Below, one piece after another: positions 1 through 11,676 of a stretch of DNA of 64,000 bases (its first letter is position 1; every line of letters starts with the position of its first letter). The stretch is from Stagonosporopsis chrysanthemi. Its lineage: Eukaryota; Ascomycota; Dothideomycetes; Pleosporales; Didymellaceae. The notes under the pieces were generated by a model that saw only the letters and a list, made by a program, of their open reading frames with translations, had not been told where the DNA came from and made no database searches. The position numbers were made by a program, and so were the translations under genes. The stretch is taken from NCBI GenBank assembly GCA_022560025.1, contig JAFISE010000121.1, forward strand, positions 1-64,000, given 5' to 3'.

Positions 1-20
1 ATGCAGTCGCTGCACCGGTA

Positions 21-55
21 GCCGCCCGCCGCCCGCCGCCCGCCGCCCGCCGCCC
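21..55. repeat. GCCGCCC heptamer microsatellite, five copies
   Basis: Five exact tandem copies of the 7-mer GCCGCCC, ending just before ACCAC. It lies about 120 bases upstream of the ORM start codon, in the presumed 5' leader. Confidence 0.9.
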
Positions 56-172
56 ACCACGACCGCCAAACTGTCGCCCATACTCCTCAATCGCACCTCG
101 CGCCTGAGCTTCGCTGGCGACCCGCGGCCCCACCGACTGAGCCCCGACGGCTCCGCCTCGCACTCCGGCCCC

Positions 173-841
173 ATGTCTCTCGAAGCAAAGGAGGCCCGCA
201 GGCGGCGTAGCAGTAGTCTTGTCTACAAGGAGCCGCCCGAGTCGCTCGAGCAGCTCAGCGACCAGGCCGCCCTGCCTAACCTCAACGCCGAGTGGGTCAA
301 CGCAAAGGGTGAGTCGGCACGCCCGCACGGGACACGCAGCGCCGTCCCGTAATGTCCACACCACGCATGGCTGACTAGACAGGCGCATGGGCAATCCACT
401 TTGTCCTGATCTTCATCGGCAAGATCCTCTTCGACATCATCCCGGGCATGTCGCAGGAGACCTCCTGGACCCTGGTCAACCTCTCGTACATGGCCGGCTC
501 CTACCTCATGTTCCACTATGTCCGCGGCGTGCCTTTTGACTTCAATTCGGGCGCCTACGACAACCTCAACATGTGGGAGCAGATCGACAACGGCGACCAG
601 TACACCCCGGCCAAGAAGTTCCTGCTCTTCGTGCCCATTGCCCTCTTCCTCGTCAGCACCCACTACACCCATTACGACAGCACGTATTTCATCGTCAACT
701 GCCTGGCTACCATAGCCGTCGTCATTCCCAAGCTGCCATCAGTACGTCCAGAAAAGCCCGCACCCATCTCTGCTCTGCTAACCCTCGCAGCTGCATCGAT
801 TACGAGTCTCCTTTTTCAACTCCCCCCCCGACAACATATAG
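173..841 (+). CDS. ORM1: ORM/ORMDL family protein, ER regulator of sphingolipid synthesis
   Basis: Three exons, 173-308, 383-741 and 791-841, give 181 residues. Introns are 309-382 (GTGAGT...ACAG) and 742-790 (GTACGT...GCAG). The protein has the serine-rich N-terminus typical of fungal Orm (RRRRSSSLVY, which is phosphoregulated in yeast). It also has the family signature NLSYMAGSYLMFHYVRGVPF, several hydrophobic helices, and ends SFFNSPPDNI. Orm proteins sit in the ER membrane and inhibit serine palmitoyltransferase. The ATG at 173 gives a normal family length. The frame stays open upstream to the window edge, so an N-terminal extension or upstream exon cannot be excluded. Confidence 0.93.
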
Positions 842-1539
842 ATACTTCCTCTCGCTTGCTTTCGTTGCTTGGATTTTCCCCCCTGTATTTTTACTCTCAT
901 CAGCCTTCGGCGCGGGCACTTGCATTCACGGCGGGGCGTTTGGGCCTACTTATTGCGAGCATGGCGCTTGGAAAAGGCAGCATCGCAGTCACGTGCTATA
1001 CATGCAGCGACTTAATACAATCATACTACATGACCTGGCCGAGTCTGACGTGAGTTGTGAGATGAAATGCCAAGTATCTTCTGGAGGCGAATTCACAGAC
1101 CTGGTCGTCTTGCCATGTCCACCAAAACAATCCCCACCAAACAGCTCTTGTCCCGCGCCGCTGATCTGCCACATATGGCCGTCCGACCCAATCGAGCGGG
1201 ACCTTCACTAGCGCGGCTTCCGCATCGGGTCATGCCGTCATGGACCGCCGCCATCGCCATGCTGCGAGAAATGCTTAATTGCTCGTGCCTCTCTGTACCC
1301 ATCCATCCCTCACCGCCGTCATGCTTCCTCCCTTCGTCATGATGATCCCCACCCGAAGTTTCGTCTAGCACCGTTTTTGATTTCACGCTGAGATTGTCAT
1401 TCCTGCATTGCACCCGTGTAGTTTGGCGTTATTCCACTCAACAGCTTACTGTCGACGGCTTTTAGACAGCTTGTTGTCAACAACGGCTTTATTATAGCTT
1501 ACTACTGTCCACGACTTTGTTAGAGACAGCTCAGTGACA
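842..1539. other. Intergenic, 3' region of ORM and leader of the antiporter gene
   Basis: No gene supported. The short frames here lack family features. The last 100 bases hold imperfect repeats, listed separately. Confidence 0.6.
1443..1525 (+). repeat. Three imperfect about 25-30 bp direct repeats in the antiporter leader
   Basis: Units start at about 1443, 1468 and 1496. Each begins AGCTT, continues with TGTC plus an ACGGCTTT or ACGACTTT core, and ends TAGA, TATT or TAGA. A fourth partial AGCTCAGTGAC abuts the start codon at 1540. The array may be regulatory; that is inference. Confidence 0.6.
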
Positions 1540-3000
1540 ATGTGGTCGCAACTCGAGCCCACCGGCCCGCACCTGTCGTACCTCGTCCTAACATCGTTCC
1601 TCATCACCTATGCCCTCTTCTCGCTCATGATCAGAAACAGACTCCACCTCTCGGAACCGCCTCTAGCTACGGTCTTTGGAATCCTGGTAGGACCCCGCGG
1701 CCTGGGTTTGCTGAAGCCCTACGCCTGGGGCTTCCAGGACCCCATCATCCAGGAGTTCACGCGCATAGTCGTCGGCGTCCAGTGCTTTGCCGTCGGTCTG
1801 GAACTGCCAAATGGCTACCTCCGGAAAAAGTGGAAGGCGCTGCTGGTCCTGCTTGGCCCGGTCATGACGTTCGGTTGGCTGATATGCGCGCTCTTCATCA
1901 TGCTCGTCTTCGACACAGACCTCGCATCTGCATTGACTATTTCAGCCTGCCTCACACCAACCGACCCCGTTCTGGCCGCCTCGGTGCTGTCCAACAGCCA
2001 GTTCAGCACCCGCGTGCCGAAGCGCATCAGAGACCTCCTGAGCGCCGAGAGTGGTGTCAACGACGGCGTGTCGTTTCCGTTCCTGTTCCTCGGCCTCAAC
2101 ATCATAGCAAAGGCCACCCGTGGCGACATCTTCAAGGAGTGGTTCCTCATCACAGTCCTCTACCAATGCACCGTCGGCGTCGTTCTTGGCCTCGCCGTCG
2201 GCCACGCCTTCAACTGGCTCTACCACATCTCCCACAAGCGCGAGATGATGGGCCGCGCATCGTACCTTGCCTTCTACCTCCTCCTCGCAATCTTCTCCAT
2301 CGGCCTCGCGTCCACCCTCGGCGTCGACGACTTCCTCGTCGCCTTCTGCGCCGGCCGCGGCTTCTCCCACGGCGGCAACTCCCCGACAGCCGCCACCCGC
2401 CTCCCCGTCGTCATCGATCTGCTGCTCAACTCCGCCCTCTTCGTCTTCTTCGGCGCCATGATCCCCTGGGCCTCGTTCTACGAGCTCGACACCATAACCC
2501 CCGGCCGCCTTATCGCTCTGCTCTCCCTCATCCTGCTCCTCCGCCGCATCCCCATCGTCTTCGCCTTCTACAAGGCCAAGCTGCTCCCCCACGTGCGCAC
2601 CACAACCGAGGCCCTGTTCATTGGCCATTTCGGCCCCATGGGCGTCGGCGCCCTCTTCCTCGCCATCGAGGCCCGCGCCCAGCTCGAGACCGACACGTCG
2701 CTCCCGCTCCCGTCCCCCCCACACGGCCTGGACCCCACGCGCCAGCGCGCCGTCACCCTCATCTGGCCCATCGTGTGCTTCGTCGTGCTGGGCAGCACCC
2801 TGGTCCACGGCCTGAGCACGCTAGCCATCAGTCTCGGCGGCCACTTTTCGCGCAAGGAGGGCGAGCGCGCGCCGCTGATTGGCGACGAGCGCGAGGGCCT
2901 GTCTGGGATGGTGTTCGACGAGGAGAACGAGGGCGCGGACGAGGAGGGGAACGAGGAGGGCGACGAGGCCGAGGAGAGGGGGTATTACAGGACGAGGTAG
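1540..3000 (+). CDS. NHA1: Na+(K+)/H+ antiporter, CPA1 family (fungal Nha1/Sod2 type)
   Basis: Single exon, 486 residues. The reading frame opens earlier at a GTG, but the first ATG is at 1540. There are about twelve hydrophobic segments. CPA signatures are visible: TPTDPVLA with Asp142, and ESGVNDG with Glu170, Asn174 and Asp175, the region that binds the cation. Members exchange cytosolic Na+, Li+ or K+ for protons at the plasma membrane. The cytoplasmic tail is short and acidic (EENEGADEEGNEEGDEAEE). The length therefore matches fission yeast Sod2 better than the long-tailed Nha1 of budding yeast. There are no introns and base composition is GC-rich like its neighbours. Confidence 0.93.
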   Translation: MWSQLEPTGPHLSYLVLTSFLITYALFSLMIRNRLHLSEPPLATVFGILVGPRGLGLLKPYAWGFQDPIIQEFTRIVVGVQCFAVGLELPNGYLRKKWKALLVLLGPVMTFGWLICALFIMLVFDTDLASALTISACLTPTDPVLAASVLSNSQFSTRVPKRIRDLLSAESGVNDGVSFPFLFLGLNIIAKATRGDIFKEWFLITVLYQCTVGVVLGLAVGHAFNWLYHISHKREMMGRASYLAFYLLLAIFSIGLASTLGVDDFLVAFCAGRGFSHGGNSPTAATRLPVVIDLLLNSALFVFFGAMIPWASFYELDTITPGRLIALLSLILLLRRIPIVFAFYKAKLLPHVRTTTEALFIGHFGPMGVGALFLAIEARAQLETDTSLPLPSPPHGLDPTRQRAVTLIWPIVCFVVLGSTLVHGLSTLAISLGGHFSRKEGERAPLIGDEREGLSGMVFDEENEGADEEGNEEGDEAEERGYYRTR

Positions 3001-3165
3001 GGTCTGGTTGAGGGTGTAGGGGTCGTGGGAACAGGACAGAAATTGCATGTTGAATTAGAAAGACGATCCGGGTTCAGACACGCATAGCTCAATGGAGGCC
3101 TTCGCAGCTGCCTTGCGCAGACCTCGTGGGCAGCCAGCCAGCCACAAGACTACAAGGACTTTTCC

Positions 3166-4612
3166 TCATCCTCCGCTGCAGCCCACAGCTTGTGAAGTTC
3201 TTCCTAGCTCCGGCATGCAGTGACAGCACCAACCGCCTGTCATACGCTGAAGTTCGCACATCTTGTATGCAAAGGGAGCCAATGTCGCGACAGCTGGAAC
3301 TTCTTCTCGTACTTGGAACGTTATGGCTTTCTCCAGCTCCATCACGCCATGCGTCATAGTGATTGCCTCGCCCGTGGGCGTCACTCCTGGTCTGTACATG
3401 TTAGCAAAAGGGCGCTTTTTAGAAGGCGCGCAACTGGACGTACCGGTACACAGCCATCAACGCGTCGGTCCTGGACGCCTCGAAAATTGCTCAGCCCAAG
3501 TACTTTGCGCTCACGGGAGGGCCCTCCTGCCGTTGAGCAACGTGAGTACTCCATGGACTGGTGCTTCGTCTCTCTCCGCACCATCTTCGAGTGGCGTGGT
3601 GCGCGCAATGTCGCCGTTGACGACAGCGGGACCCTGCTCGACTTCGAAGGGACCAGTGCTTTCGTATATGATCTCATCCGCAAGTGTCGGTCGTACGATG
3701 AATGAAATTGCGCTCTTTGTAGTGTCCCATTTTGACGACCACAGGGCTTTTTCGATATCTCTCCAATCAGCCTCGACTAGGTTGAGGATTCGCTTCTCTT
3801 CTCCTTGCACCAAGATGAGATGCATCCTCTCGATTTGGGCCTGTACGTCCTGCAGTCGATACCTTCTTCTCACGAGATCGAACAAGTGCTCTCTTCGAGC
3901 TGCAGGTTGGATTACTAGCTCTTGCACGAGATCTGGCAGGTCACCGTCGAGCTCCTCCTCTTCTACGAGTGCACGATGCTCCTTCGCTGATTTCGCCCTG
4001 GCATCGTACTTCCACTCGATGCGTACGCGAACAGCCGGCTTCGGCGGTGAAGGCAAGTCTGATGGCTTGCTAGCTCTGTCAGGTGCTGTTGGCATTTCTG
4101 TTAATGTCTTGGGGAGCATCCACTCGGGGAGATGACTATCTCCCACCACCAACTTCGCGTCCCAGCCAGCCGAGCCATACCTGCCGTTCCACGGGGCATT
4201 GGAAGAGTACTGAAGATACTTCAGTAACGCAAACATGCGTGCATATGCCTCAAGCTCACTCTCTCCAAGTGTTGGAAATGGTCCAAACTTGGGAAAGACG
4301 AGGCTCTCGTCATCGCTGATCCGAGGAACGGATTTCCCGAATCTTATCGAAGTGGCGTAGACACAAACGGGGAGATTGCGAGTTTGCGTAAGTCGTTCAC
4401 ATAGTGGTACCCGAGATAGGCGGCGCAAGCGCCCTCGCCTTCCCATATCTTGGAGACAAAAGACTTCGCAATCTCCGGCACTCTGGGCTTCAGAGGTTCT
4501 TTCCTACTCTTCTCCCTGCCCAGCTTCCTGGCCTTTTGACTGTGGACGGAGTCGTGTTTAGAGGCTCACTAGAAGGGCCACCTCTCTTGGTAGGGGTAGC
4601 TTTCTGGGCCAT
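3166..4612 (-). CDS. Unrecognised fungal protein, several introns, N-terminus uncertain
   Basis: I do not recognise the family. The model reads downward from an ATG at 4612. The body is 3515-4342, followed by a 27-base microexon 3444-3470 and a terminal exon 3166-3391. Introns are 4343-4410 (GTACCA...TAAG), 3471-3514 (GTGAGC...CCAG) and 3392-3443 (GTACGT, branch GCTAAC, ACAG); the last is very clear. Frames join correctly across all three. The stretch 4411-4540 reads EPLKPRVPEIAKSFVSKI in one frame, while the ATG at 4612 is in another, so an extra N-terminal intron or a frameshift is unresolved. The product is soluble, about 400 residues, with charged helical segments (DARAKSAKEHRALVEEEELD) and no signal peptide. 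Confidence 0.6.
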
Positions 4613-5177
4613 TTTCTCTAATTTCAACGTTAACAGATGCTCAGAATAGAACGCGCAATTCCGACATACTGAGAGTAGCAGCGTCTGCGGGGATGGCTAT
4701 GAACGTGAAAGTGACGTGCGTCGCGGCTTCGGCAAGACGCTGAATCTACGTCGCGGCTGATCGTTGAACGGCGGGTCGCGACCAAGGCGAGGGACGTTGA
4801 GGAAGCGTTCTCTGATAGGAACAGTATACTAATGAGCGCGATGTCGTAGAGTTGGTGGTTGGTGGTTGTTTCGTCGTGGAAGGTAGGTATGTGAGAGGAT
4901 GTGGTGAATAAGTGGGCCCATGCAAACGCTCTCTCACCTCAAACGGCATAGATGCAGCGCCCCCACCAATTTTAGGTATGCATCTCGCAGTCGGAAGCGG
5001 AATAGCTCAACAGCAGTGAGAGTGCACTCCTGATCTGCTACTGCAAGTCTCCCAGCATTGCCAATTCTGCCTTACTGATATACTACCATGCTGCTGAGAG
5101 CACATGTGACATAATGCCGTCACGACATCTAAAAATGCTACCATCGCAGCTTTCAAGCGGCAAAGAATTAGCTCAAC
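4613..5177. other. Intergenic, no gene seen
   Basis: Presumed promoter of the minus-strand gene ending at 3166. Short frames show no recognisable features. Confidence 0.5.
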
Positions 5178-6331
5178 GTGACCGTTGGTGCTGCCATAGA
5201 TGACAAGGAGCTGAAGCGCAAGCTCAAGGCTATGACAAATATGCATGTCAGCAACGGCCTCGAAGTCAACGATGCTGCTCGTGCGCAGATTCTCCTAGGC
5301 TCGCAGGCCATGTTCCTGTGCCAGAAGCCCAACCGCCTTTCCCGCAGCGGCATCTACGACGCCGTTATGGAAGATGAAGCTGCTGGAAATTACTATGTCG
5401 GCAGGCTCAGTGAAGACCAGCGAACGGTAACGTTGAACCTCATCGAAAATGGTACATACAGCAGGACGGCGTGTATTAATGGAGTCTCTGGTTCCGGCAA
5501 GTCTCCCTTCATGCGTACAGTTGGTCTTCCCTTTGTCCGTGGTCAAGTTTGCACGAGCAGCTTTCGCAATGTCATGAGGAACCATGACATCGCCAACCTA
5601 CAGCTTGACAAGGACTCTCGACCCAACATCCACAACCCCAAAGAGAAACGCTTCGCTTCGGGGGAGGCCACTAGGCCTCTCGCATGGGAACGCGCTCTGC
5701 GAGTCTAGGAGGGGCTGTTGTCGAGTTTGATGGCTCCAGAGTACAGATGCAAACCTTTTTCTGCTTGTCGAAGAACAAGTGTCGCCATGATGATTATCGC
5801 GACCATCCTCTGCACACCAACTGGCTTCGTATACAGTGCCTGCAGCTGTGCGTAGCAGGTAATCCGGGAAGTCATCGAAAGTGGCCTCCGGAAGAAGATG
5901 CATATGGGACACTTCGCGGATTGGTTTGGAGGCGTTGGAAGTGTACGGATCGATGCTTGAAATGTCATTGAGTAACTTGGCTGGGAGTCGATCGTAAATC
6001 GACCTGCTCAATGAAGCGATCGCACATTTCCGTTCGGAGGCTCAACGCCGTGGTCTCCAGTCCTCGGAAAAGTATGAAGAATTGTGGTTGCGACTCTACG
6101 GCCGAGGTTAATGCGGACAGTATCGAGGGACGATTGTCATCGCAAGAGAAGAGATTGCTGGTCTATTGGGCGTTGTTATGTGGGATGACCAGTAGCCACA
6201 GCTGTGCACCCTGGCGGAGGCTTAGCATCAACGTGGGGTTTTGTTGGATGTATATACGGGCAGATTGCTTGATTCCCTCGGAAATAGGTGCATTAAAGAA
6301 CACACTTAAGGAAGCATGTACAGGGAGATGA
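5178..6331 (+). pseudogene. Decayed coding sequence with a P-loop-like motif
   Basis: The first open stretch, 5178-5708, encodes 176 residues. It includes EDQRTVTLNLIENG followed by GVSGSGKS, which resembles a Walker A loop (GxxGxGKS). After the stop at 5708, fragments such as DLLNEAIAHFRSEAQ and KYEELWLRLYGRG appear near 6000-6110 in other frames, separated by stops and without convincing introns. I read this as the remnant of a P-loop ATPase or helicase-like gene. The family is not identified. It could instead be an intron-rich gene that I cannot assemble. Confidence 0.35.
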
Positions 6332-7109
6332 AGAGCAAGCCTAATATAAGTAACCAACTAAGCAAGCTAGTGACGAGAGTGGAAGTGAGAGTGAAGTCGG
6401 GTTTGCTACCAAGCAGCAATCAGCATGAGCAATAGCAGTAAAACGATTGGGCACGGGGCTAGGCGCTGGGCGCTGCCATAGTTGCGGAAGCCTCTGCGGG
6501 AGGTCCTTGCACAGTACAAGCGTCTGGCGGACAGAACAGAGAGTTGGGTATTTTGGCTTCAAGATGGGGTGTACGCGTTCGCGTTCGCGTTGTTCTCCGC
6601 GTACGTTTGTAGTCACCACAGCGGCGCAAGTAGCCAAGACCCATCTCTCTCTGTGACGCGTGTCCTACACGGTGCCCGCCTTTGCGAACATGGCCACGGG
6701 ACCAATGTGGACGACATTTGACCCAGTGAGAAGTGCTTTACAGAGGTTGGTCTGGAGTTGTGGGGTCCGGGCTGAACCGCGTGATGTCAGTGGCAGCTTG
6801 GTTGCGTGTCTACTGTTCAAAGCCCGCAATGTCGTCGACATTGAGACGAACCTCCGCACTGCCCTTTTCACCTTGCTTGACGGACAATCACACGCTGGCT
6901 CATTGTTCTCATGATCCCCGCAGCATGCCTCGACTTGATCACAAGTTCCTGGATGGTCCAGACCCGCCAATAGTGCCCGTGTGCTCCGCAATACATACTT
7001 TGATGCAGATAGAACAAGGCAGCAGTAGTGATGATTTGCCAGCCAATGTGCTGTGACTCATTTCAATTTAGGCTTCCAGACCGCTTCAAGCTCTAAGCTC
7101 GATAGACGT
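6332..7109. other. Intergenic, no gene seen
   Basis: About 780 bases between the decayed reading frame and the 3' end of the membrane-protein gene. Only short unsupported frames are present. Confidence 0.5.
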
Positions 7110-8413
7110 TCACACCAGTCTGCCAATCAGTAAGCTTCCATCACTCCCACTGGCACCTAGGTTTTGGTTGCCATGAACGGTGTGTGCTGGTTTTGGGATC
7201 ATCGGAGTCTCGCTGCCTTGGCTGGCTTGCCTTCTCTCCGGGGCGACAGACATCTCTGGTTCGACATGTATGCTTGGAACGTTAGGCCTGTTACGGTTCG
7301 TTGCAAACGGATTCAGAAAGCGCGATTTGACTGCACTCGGTTCTGGTGTCGAGACATAGGGCAGACTCGGTGGCTGTTCTAGAGAGGCACATTCGATGAA
7401 CTCGTCGCCACGAGAGTGAGAACGCTTCCAAGCGTCATGGCCACTACTCATACCAAAACTAGAGCCTTGGTGTACAGTACCGTGTGTGGAGCTAAATTTG
7501 CGATGGACGATATCGTCAAGCACGGACTTGAAGTCGTCGAGGAAGATTGTGTCAGAGGCACACTTGAAGACGAGAGCGAAGCGCCAATATGGGTTGATAC
7601 CACTGCTGGCTGTGACGCGAGCGGCGGAGACGGCGGCATCTGTGATAAGGAATGCGATGGAGAGGAACTAGTCTCGGTATTAGTGAAGAAAGCAAATAGA
7701 TGCGCTCTAGAACATACCATGCAGAGTAACATGATACCGAACCTCGAATTAATCCGGACGAGTGCCCATATTTTGAACCCATATGTCTTCTTAATTGCAC
7801 TGATCAGTTTCCATGTCGTAAAGATCCACCAGGGATCACGAACCAGCGCTTCCCATGGTCGCATTCGAACATTAGCATCAGAACCAAGACCGTTGAAATA
7901 AGAGAAGTTGGACCAAGCTTCAGCAATCCAAAAGGGTTGGACGCAAAGGAGCGAGATGATGAACAAGCGTGAACCCCATTGAGGCAGAAAGGGCCGGATT
8001 TTGAGCCAGGCGACGACGTTGTGGAGGAAGTACGAGATGAAAAGCAGAGTTGCTGTTGCCGACAGATACCATCCGTAGTATGGATCCTCCACGAAGATGA
8101 AGGTGCCGTGCCAAAGTGCGAGGACTAGCTATGGAAATTCAGCGTTGCAATGACAATCAATTCCCAATGAAAGTCTCACTTCTAGTAGAATGAGCTTGTG
8201 CAACCATATACCCGAACGATAGTTGCAAAAGACTATCAAGATCAGGATGACAAGACTTCCCACGTTGTAGCCTTGCGCCCATGCTTCCAAGAATCCTCCT
8301 TCGGTGGATAAACTATTGCGTGTCGGCGGCGATGTTCGCGTGGAAGGCTTTGGCATCGGATTTGGCATGCGCCTGTAGAAGACCAGCAGGTTCGGTGTGC
8401 TGAGAGGAGCCAT
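7110..8413 (-). CDS. Fungal multi-pass membrane protein of unknown function
   Basis: Three exons read downward: 8180-8413, 7718-8128 and 7110-7667, 400 residues. Introns are 8129-8179 (GTGAGA...ATAG) and 7668-7717 (GTATGT...CTAG); joining them keeps the frame. The first 270 residues hold about seven hydrophobic segments, for example GSLVILILIVFCNY, ATATLLFISYFLHNVVAWL and FLSIAFLITDAAVSA. The C-terminal 130 residues are hydrophilic and Ser/Pro-rich, probably a cytosolic tail. The layout recalls fungal seven-helix receptor-like proteins, but I see no family-defining motif and assign no function. Confidence 0.75.
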
Positions 8414-10012
8414 AGCTAATATGTGTCACATGACAAGCTATAGAGTAGAAACACAGGGAGATCCAGAGAGACTACATAGTAGTAAGATAGTGATATATTC
8501 GTGCGGAAGTTGCTCAAGGGCCGATTGCACCATAAATGCAGGACAGGGCTTCGTGATGCTTACGGTCGCGCAAAGGACGTTGACTAAAAGACAGTCGGTG
8601 TCCGGGGTCATCGCTCGTTTATTGCAACGCACGACACCCCAGGGCTGACGTTACAAGCCGCGACCCATGTGAGCTGGTATGAGTGACGATCCAATCGTAG
8701 GTGTGGCTCGGCCATTGATGCAACGGACGAAGGCGGCTTGTCGGCCACGGCGAAGCTGTCATCATGCTCAGCACAGCGAAGATCAGCGGTCGCTCTTTGC
8801 AACTCCCTTCGGCAGCACCGCGAACAGCAAAGGTCCGAACGGGTCGCCGCATTGCATCTAGTGAATATGTGTCGGTATCAGCGACCGGCCTTTCTTCGAG
8901 TCGCGATGTTTCGAACACGCAACAGGTCGCACTGTCGAAATTGCAGTTTCGCAGGGCTTTCGACCGCTGGTGATCGGCGGTGGCTTATGGTATGATGTGT
9001 ATGGGACGCCTTGACTGTAACCCACCACAACCGCACATCGAAGCTTTACCCACCAATCGAAAGAGTGTTCCGGTCAGTGTCGGAAGAACGCGTACGTTTA
9101 TCGGTCTTTTAATCTGTATCCAAGATAAGTGGTCCTGGCTACATGAGGGCGAGGCTTCGCAAAGCGAACCTGAAGGTGAGGTGTCGCAAGCTGTGGCACA
9201 AGGTTTCAAGAATCTGGGGGTTCCGCTGGACCCGCCGCTTCTATGTACTGTACGAAGGAGCTTGTTGCTTGTGAGCGATCATGTCCAAGAGCAACAGGAC
9301 CCTACGTTGACTCCAGCCATGCCATGCATTCCAAGGTTCACATCAAAGCAAGGCAATCTTCATGAGATGACTTTTGAATATATGAAGAAGCTCGTTTCTT
9401 TTGAGCGATCGTTTGGGGGGGACAATAGATCACTAAGTTGGCTACAACTCCCACAACAAATGCACTAAATCTCTCTGCGCAGACATGTAGTGTTTGCTAC
9501 TCTCTATTCTCTTGGCGACTAAAGCTGAATTTCAGTTGTGTTCTGTAGTCACTGTAGTGCGCACCAAAGAGTGAGTGAGGGCATCAGGTAAATCTGACCA
9601 GCAAAAAAAAACGAGCTTCTTCGTAGGACTACACCAATTGTTCGTGCACGAGTTTCAGGCTATAATGATCTCATTTCCTACTGTACAAAGTACCCAGATG
9701 AGATAGTGCTGGGCTCATAATGCACCTTTTTCCCAACGAAAGAGATCGCCTCAGAACATCCTGACACTGTGCTTCAGAGGTTCATCTCGTTAGGGTGTCT
9801 ATTGTAAGAGTAATGCGCCAAAAGAAGGAATACATCAACGACTATGGCTTACATCATTCCACGGTGCTACTGTTTGCTCCCATGCTCTATGCTTGTGCTG
9901 TTGATTCTCGTTCGATGACGTCCCCAGTCGCGTGTACAGAGTGGAGCCTGGCCAGTGCGCATTGACGCGCTTCGTCGCAGCTGCCATCATGGACTCTAGG
10001 ACCACCAACGCC
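8414..10012. other. Long intergenic stretch, no confident gene
   Basis: About 1.6 kb between divergent genes. A 162-codon plus frame (8980-9468) has no recognisable domain and low-complexity composition. An A9 run lies near 9602. No tRNA, repeat array or transposon signature seen. Confidence 0.5.
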
Positions 10013-10953
10013 ATGTCGCAGTCAATAGCACCACGTATCGCCCTCCGCTTGAGCTCGAAAAGCTCATTGATTGCCTCCTCGAGAGCCATTGAGTTGCCAT
10101 GCCGAAATCTGTGAGCTCCCAACATTAAGTGTCCGACTCTTCAAGAGCTCACACTCCCAGTTGCGCCTTCCATGCATCAACAACGTTCTGCGGCCCTAAG
10201 CTGAGAAGTTTTTCCAAGTACCCACCGCTGTGGAAAAAGGCCGGGAAGGCCAGTAAATCGCATGCAAAGACAGATTCTAGCCCGCCAGTCAACCAGGCTG
10301 GCGGACCCACACCAACCGACGAGATTCACGATATGTCTGAGCTCGAGTCCTCTATCCTGAAGGCGATCGAGAAGCTCACCCATGACCTGGCACAATTGCG
10401 GAGTGGAGGGCGACTGAACCCCGACCTCGTTGAGAGCCTGAAGGTGCAGCTCGGCACAGCAGGGCAGGGCAAAGAAACCGTGAGATTGGGCGACATTGCG
10501 CAAGTAATCCCCAGAGGACGAGTGTTGAACGTCATTTGCGGAGACGATGCAGTAAGCCGGCATGATACTTCGAGAAAAGCCGTATGCTGACCTGTCTCAC
10601 AGCATATCAAACCGATCACCACCGCCATTGCTGCCTCACCGCACTCCCTGACACCGCTCGCGCCCGAGCAGAGCAACCCATTGACCATCCAAGTGCCTCT
10701 GCCACCGCCAACAGGTGACACACGACGAGACGCAATCGAGTCTGCAAAAAAGGCATCGGAAAAAGCCGATGCCATGGTCCAGCGTGCAAGACAAGACCAC
10801 AATAAGCTAGTCAGGAAGTACGAGCTCAACAAGGAGGTGCGCCCAGACGATGTTCAGAAGGCGAAGAAGCGCATGGAGGAGGTAGTGAAGAAGGGCCACG
10901 AGGAAGTCAAGCGCATTGCCGATGGTGCGAAGAGGGTCTTGGAGAGCCAGTAG
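10013..10953 (+). CDS. RRF1: Mitochondrial ribosome recycling factor
   Basis: Exons 10013-10110, 10161-10551 and 10603-10953 give 279 residues. Introns are 10111-10160 (GTGAGC...CCAG) and 10552-10602 (GTAAGC...ACAG). Both joins preserve frame. The first 45 residues are a mitochondrial presequence rich in Arg, Ser and Leu. The mature part carries RRF features: LRSGGRLNPDLVESLKV, then NPLTIQVPLPPPTGDTRRD, and a C-terminal helix RADGAKRVLESQ-like end (IADGAKRVLESQ). RRF splits the post-termination mitoribosome together with EF-G2. An in-frame ATG at 9989 would add eight residues. I prefer 10013 because MSQSIAPRIALRL looks like a presequence start. Confidence 0.92.
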
Positions 10954-11676
10954 AGTGTTTAAAAGAGGGGCTCAGATCAGCATGCTTGTATAGGAAAATA
11001 GCAGTCACTCGAACATCGCTGTTCGAGCACCACGTTTGGATCTAAGCCCCGGGTTTGCCAATAGCAAGGCATCGATGCGCTGACCGAGAGTAGCCTTACG
11101 CCACTCTATGGGTTGATACAATGGAAGGCTTCTAATTAACAGGCCAAACGAAAACGCTCACCACCAGCCTTGTGTTACGCTTGTGGGAAGCTGCGCTTAG
11201 AAGCCTAATGATGGTGGACGCAAATTGTGCATCGACGTCGCATTTCTTTACGAACAAGAGAAACATTCTTCATGGGACCGAACGATACAGCAAGATGCCT
11301 TCCATTCTTTTCTGCGTGATTTGCTTCATAAGATAGCAGACATTCTGATCTGCAGGTTGGTTATCGACTTACAAATCTACCATGGGCACACATGAGACTT
11401 CTGCCAATCCAGACATCGCTGAAGACTTGCATTTCTCCTACCATACCGATGCTGATCGATCGAGCCTCTCCGTAGCACAAGAATCTGCCTTACTGCCTCA
11501 TACTCACTTTAGACCGCTTGCGACTGCTCACGATCCAATCGTAAGACTATGGTCGGCACTTGATTGGTGTACCACTCAATGCGAGCAAAGCGATGTGCGT
11601 TGTGGTGGCTGAGCTGCTTTAGCGCTTGATCTCGTGAAGCATACAACAATTTGAAGCACAATACTAGAACTGTTCG
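10954..11676. other. Intergenic, no gene seen
   Basis: 3' region of RRF1 and leader of the next gene. A 76-codon frame at 11382-11612 has no support. Confidence 0.5.

Noticed and set aside
1542..3011. 489-codon plus frame overlapping the antiporter in another frame
   Set aside because: Arg/Pro/His-rich shadow of a GC-rich gene; the antiporter frame has clear membrane helices and motifs.
3324..3536. Plus-strand peptide MAFSSS... joined over a 33-base intron to WTYRYTAINASVLDAS
   Set aside because: The opposite strand has much better splice signals (GTACGT, GCTAAC, ACAG) and continues a longer frame; the plus reading is its shadow.
8980..9468. 162-codon plus frame
   Set aside because: No domain, no splice support and no compositional sign of coding.
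9835..10125. 96-codon minus frame
   Set aside because: Overlaps the first exon of RRF1 and is its shadow.
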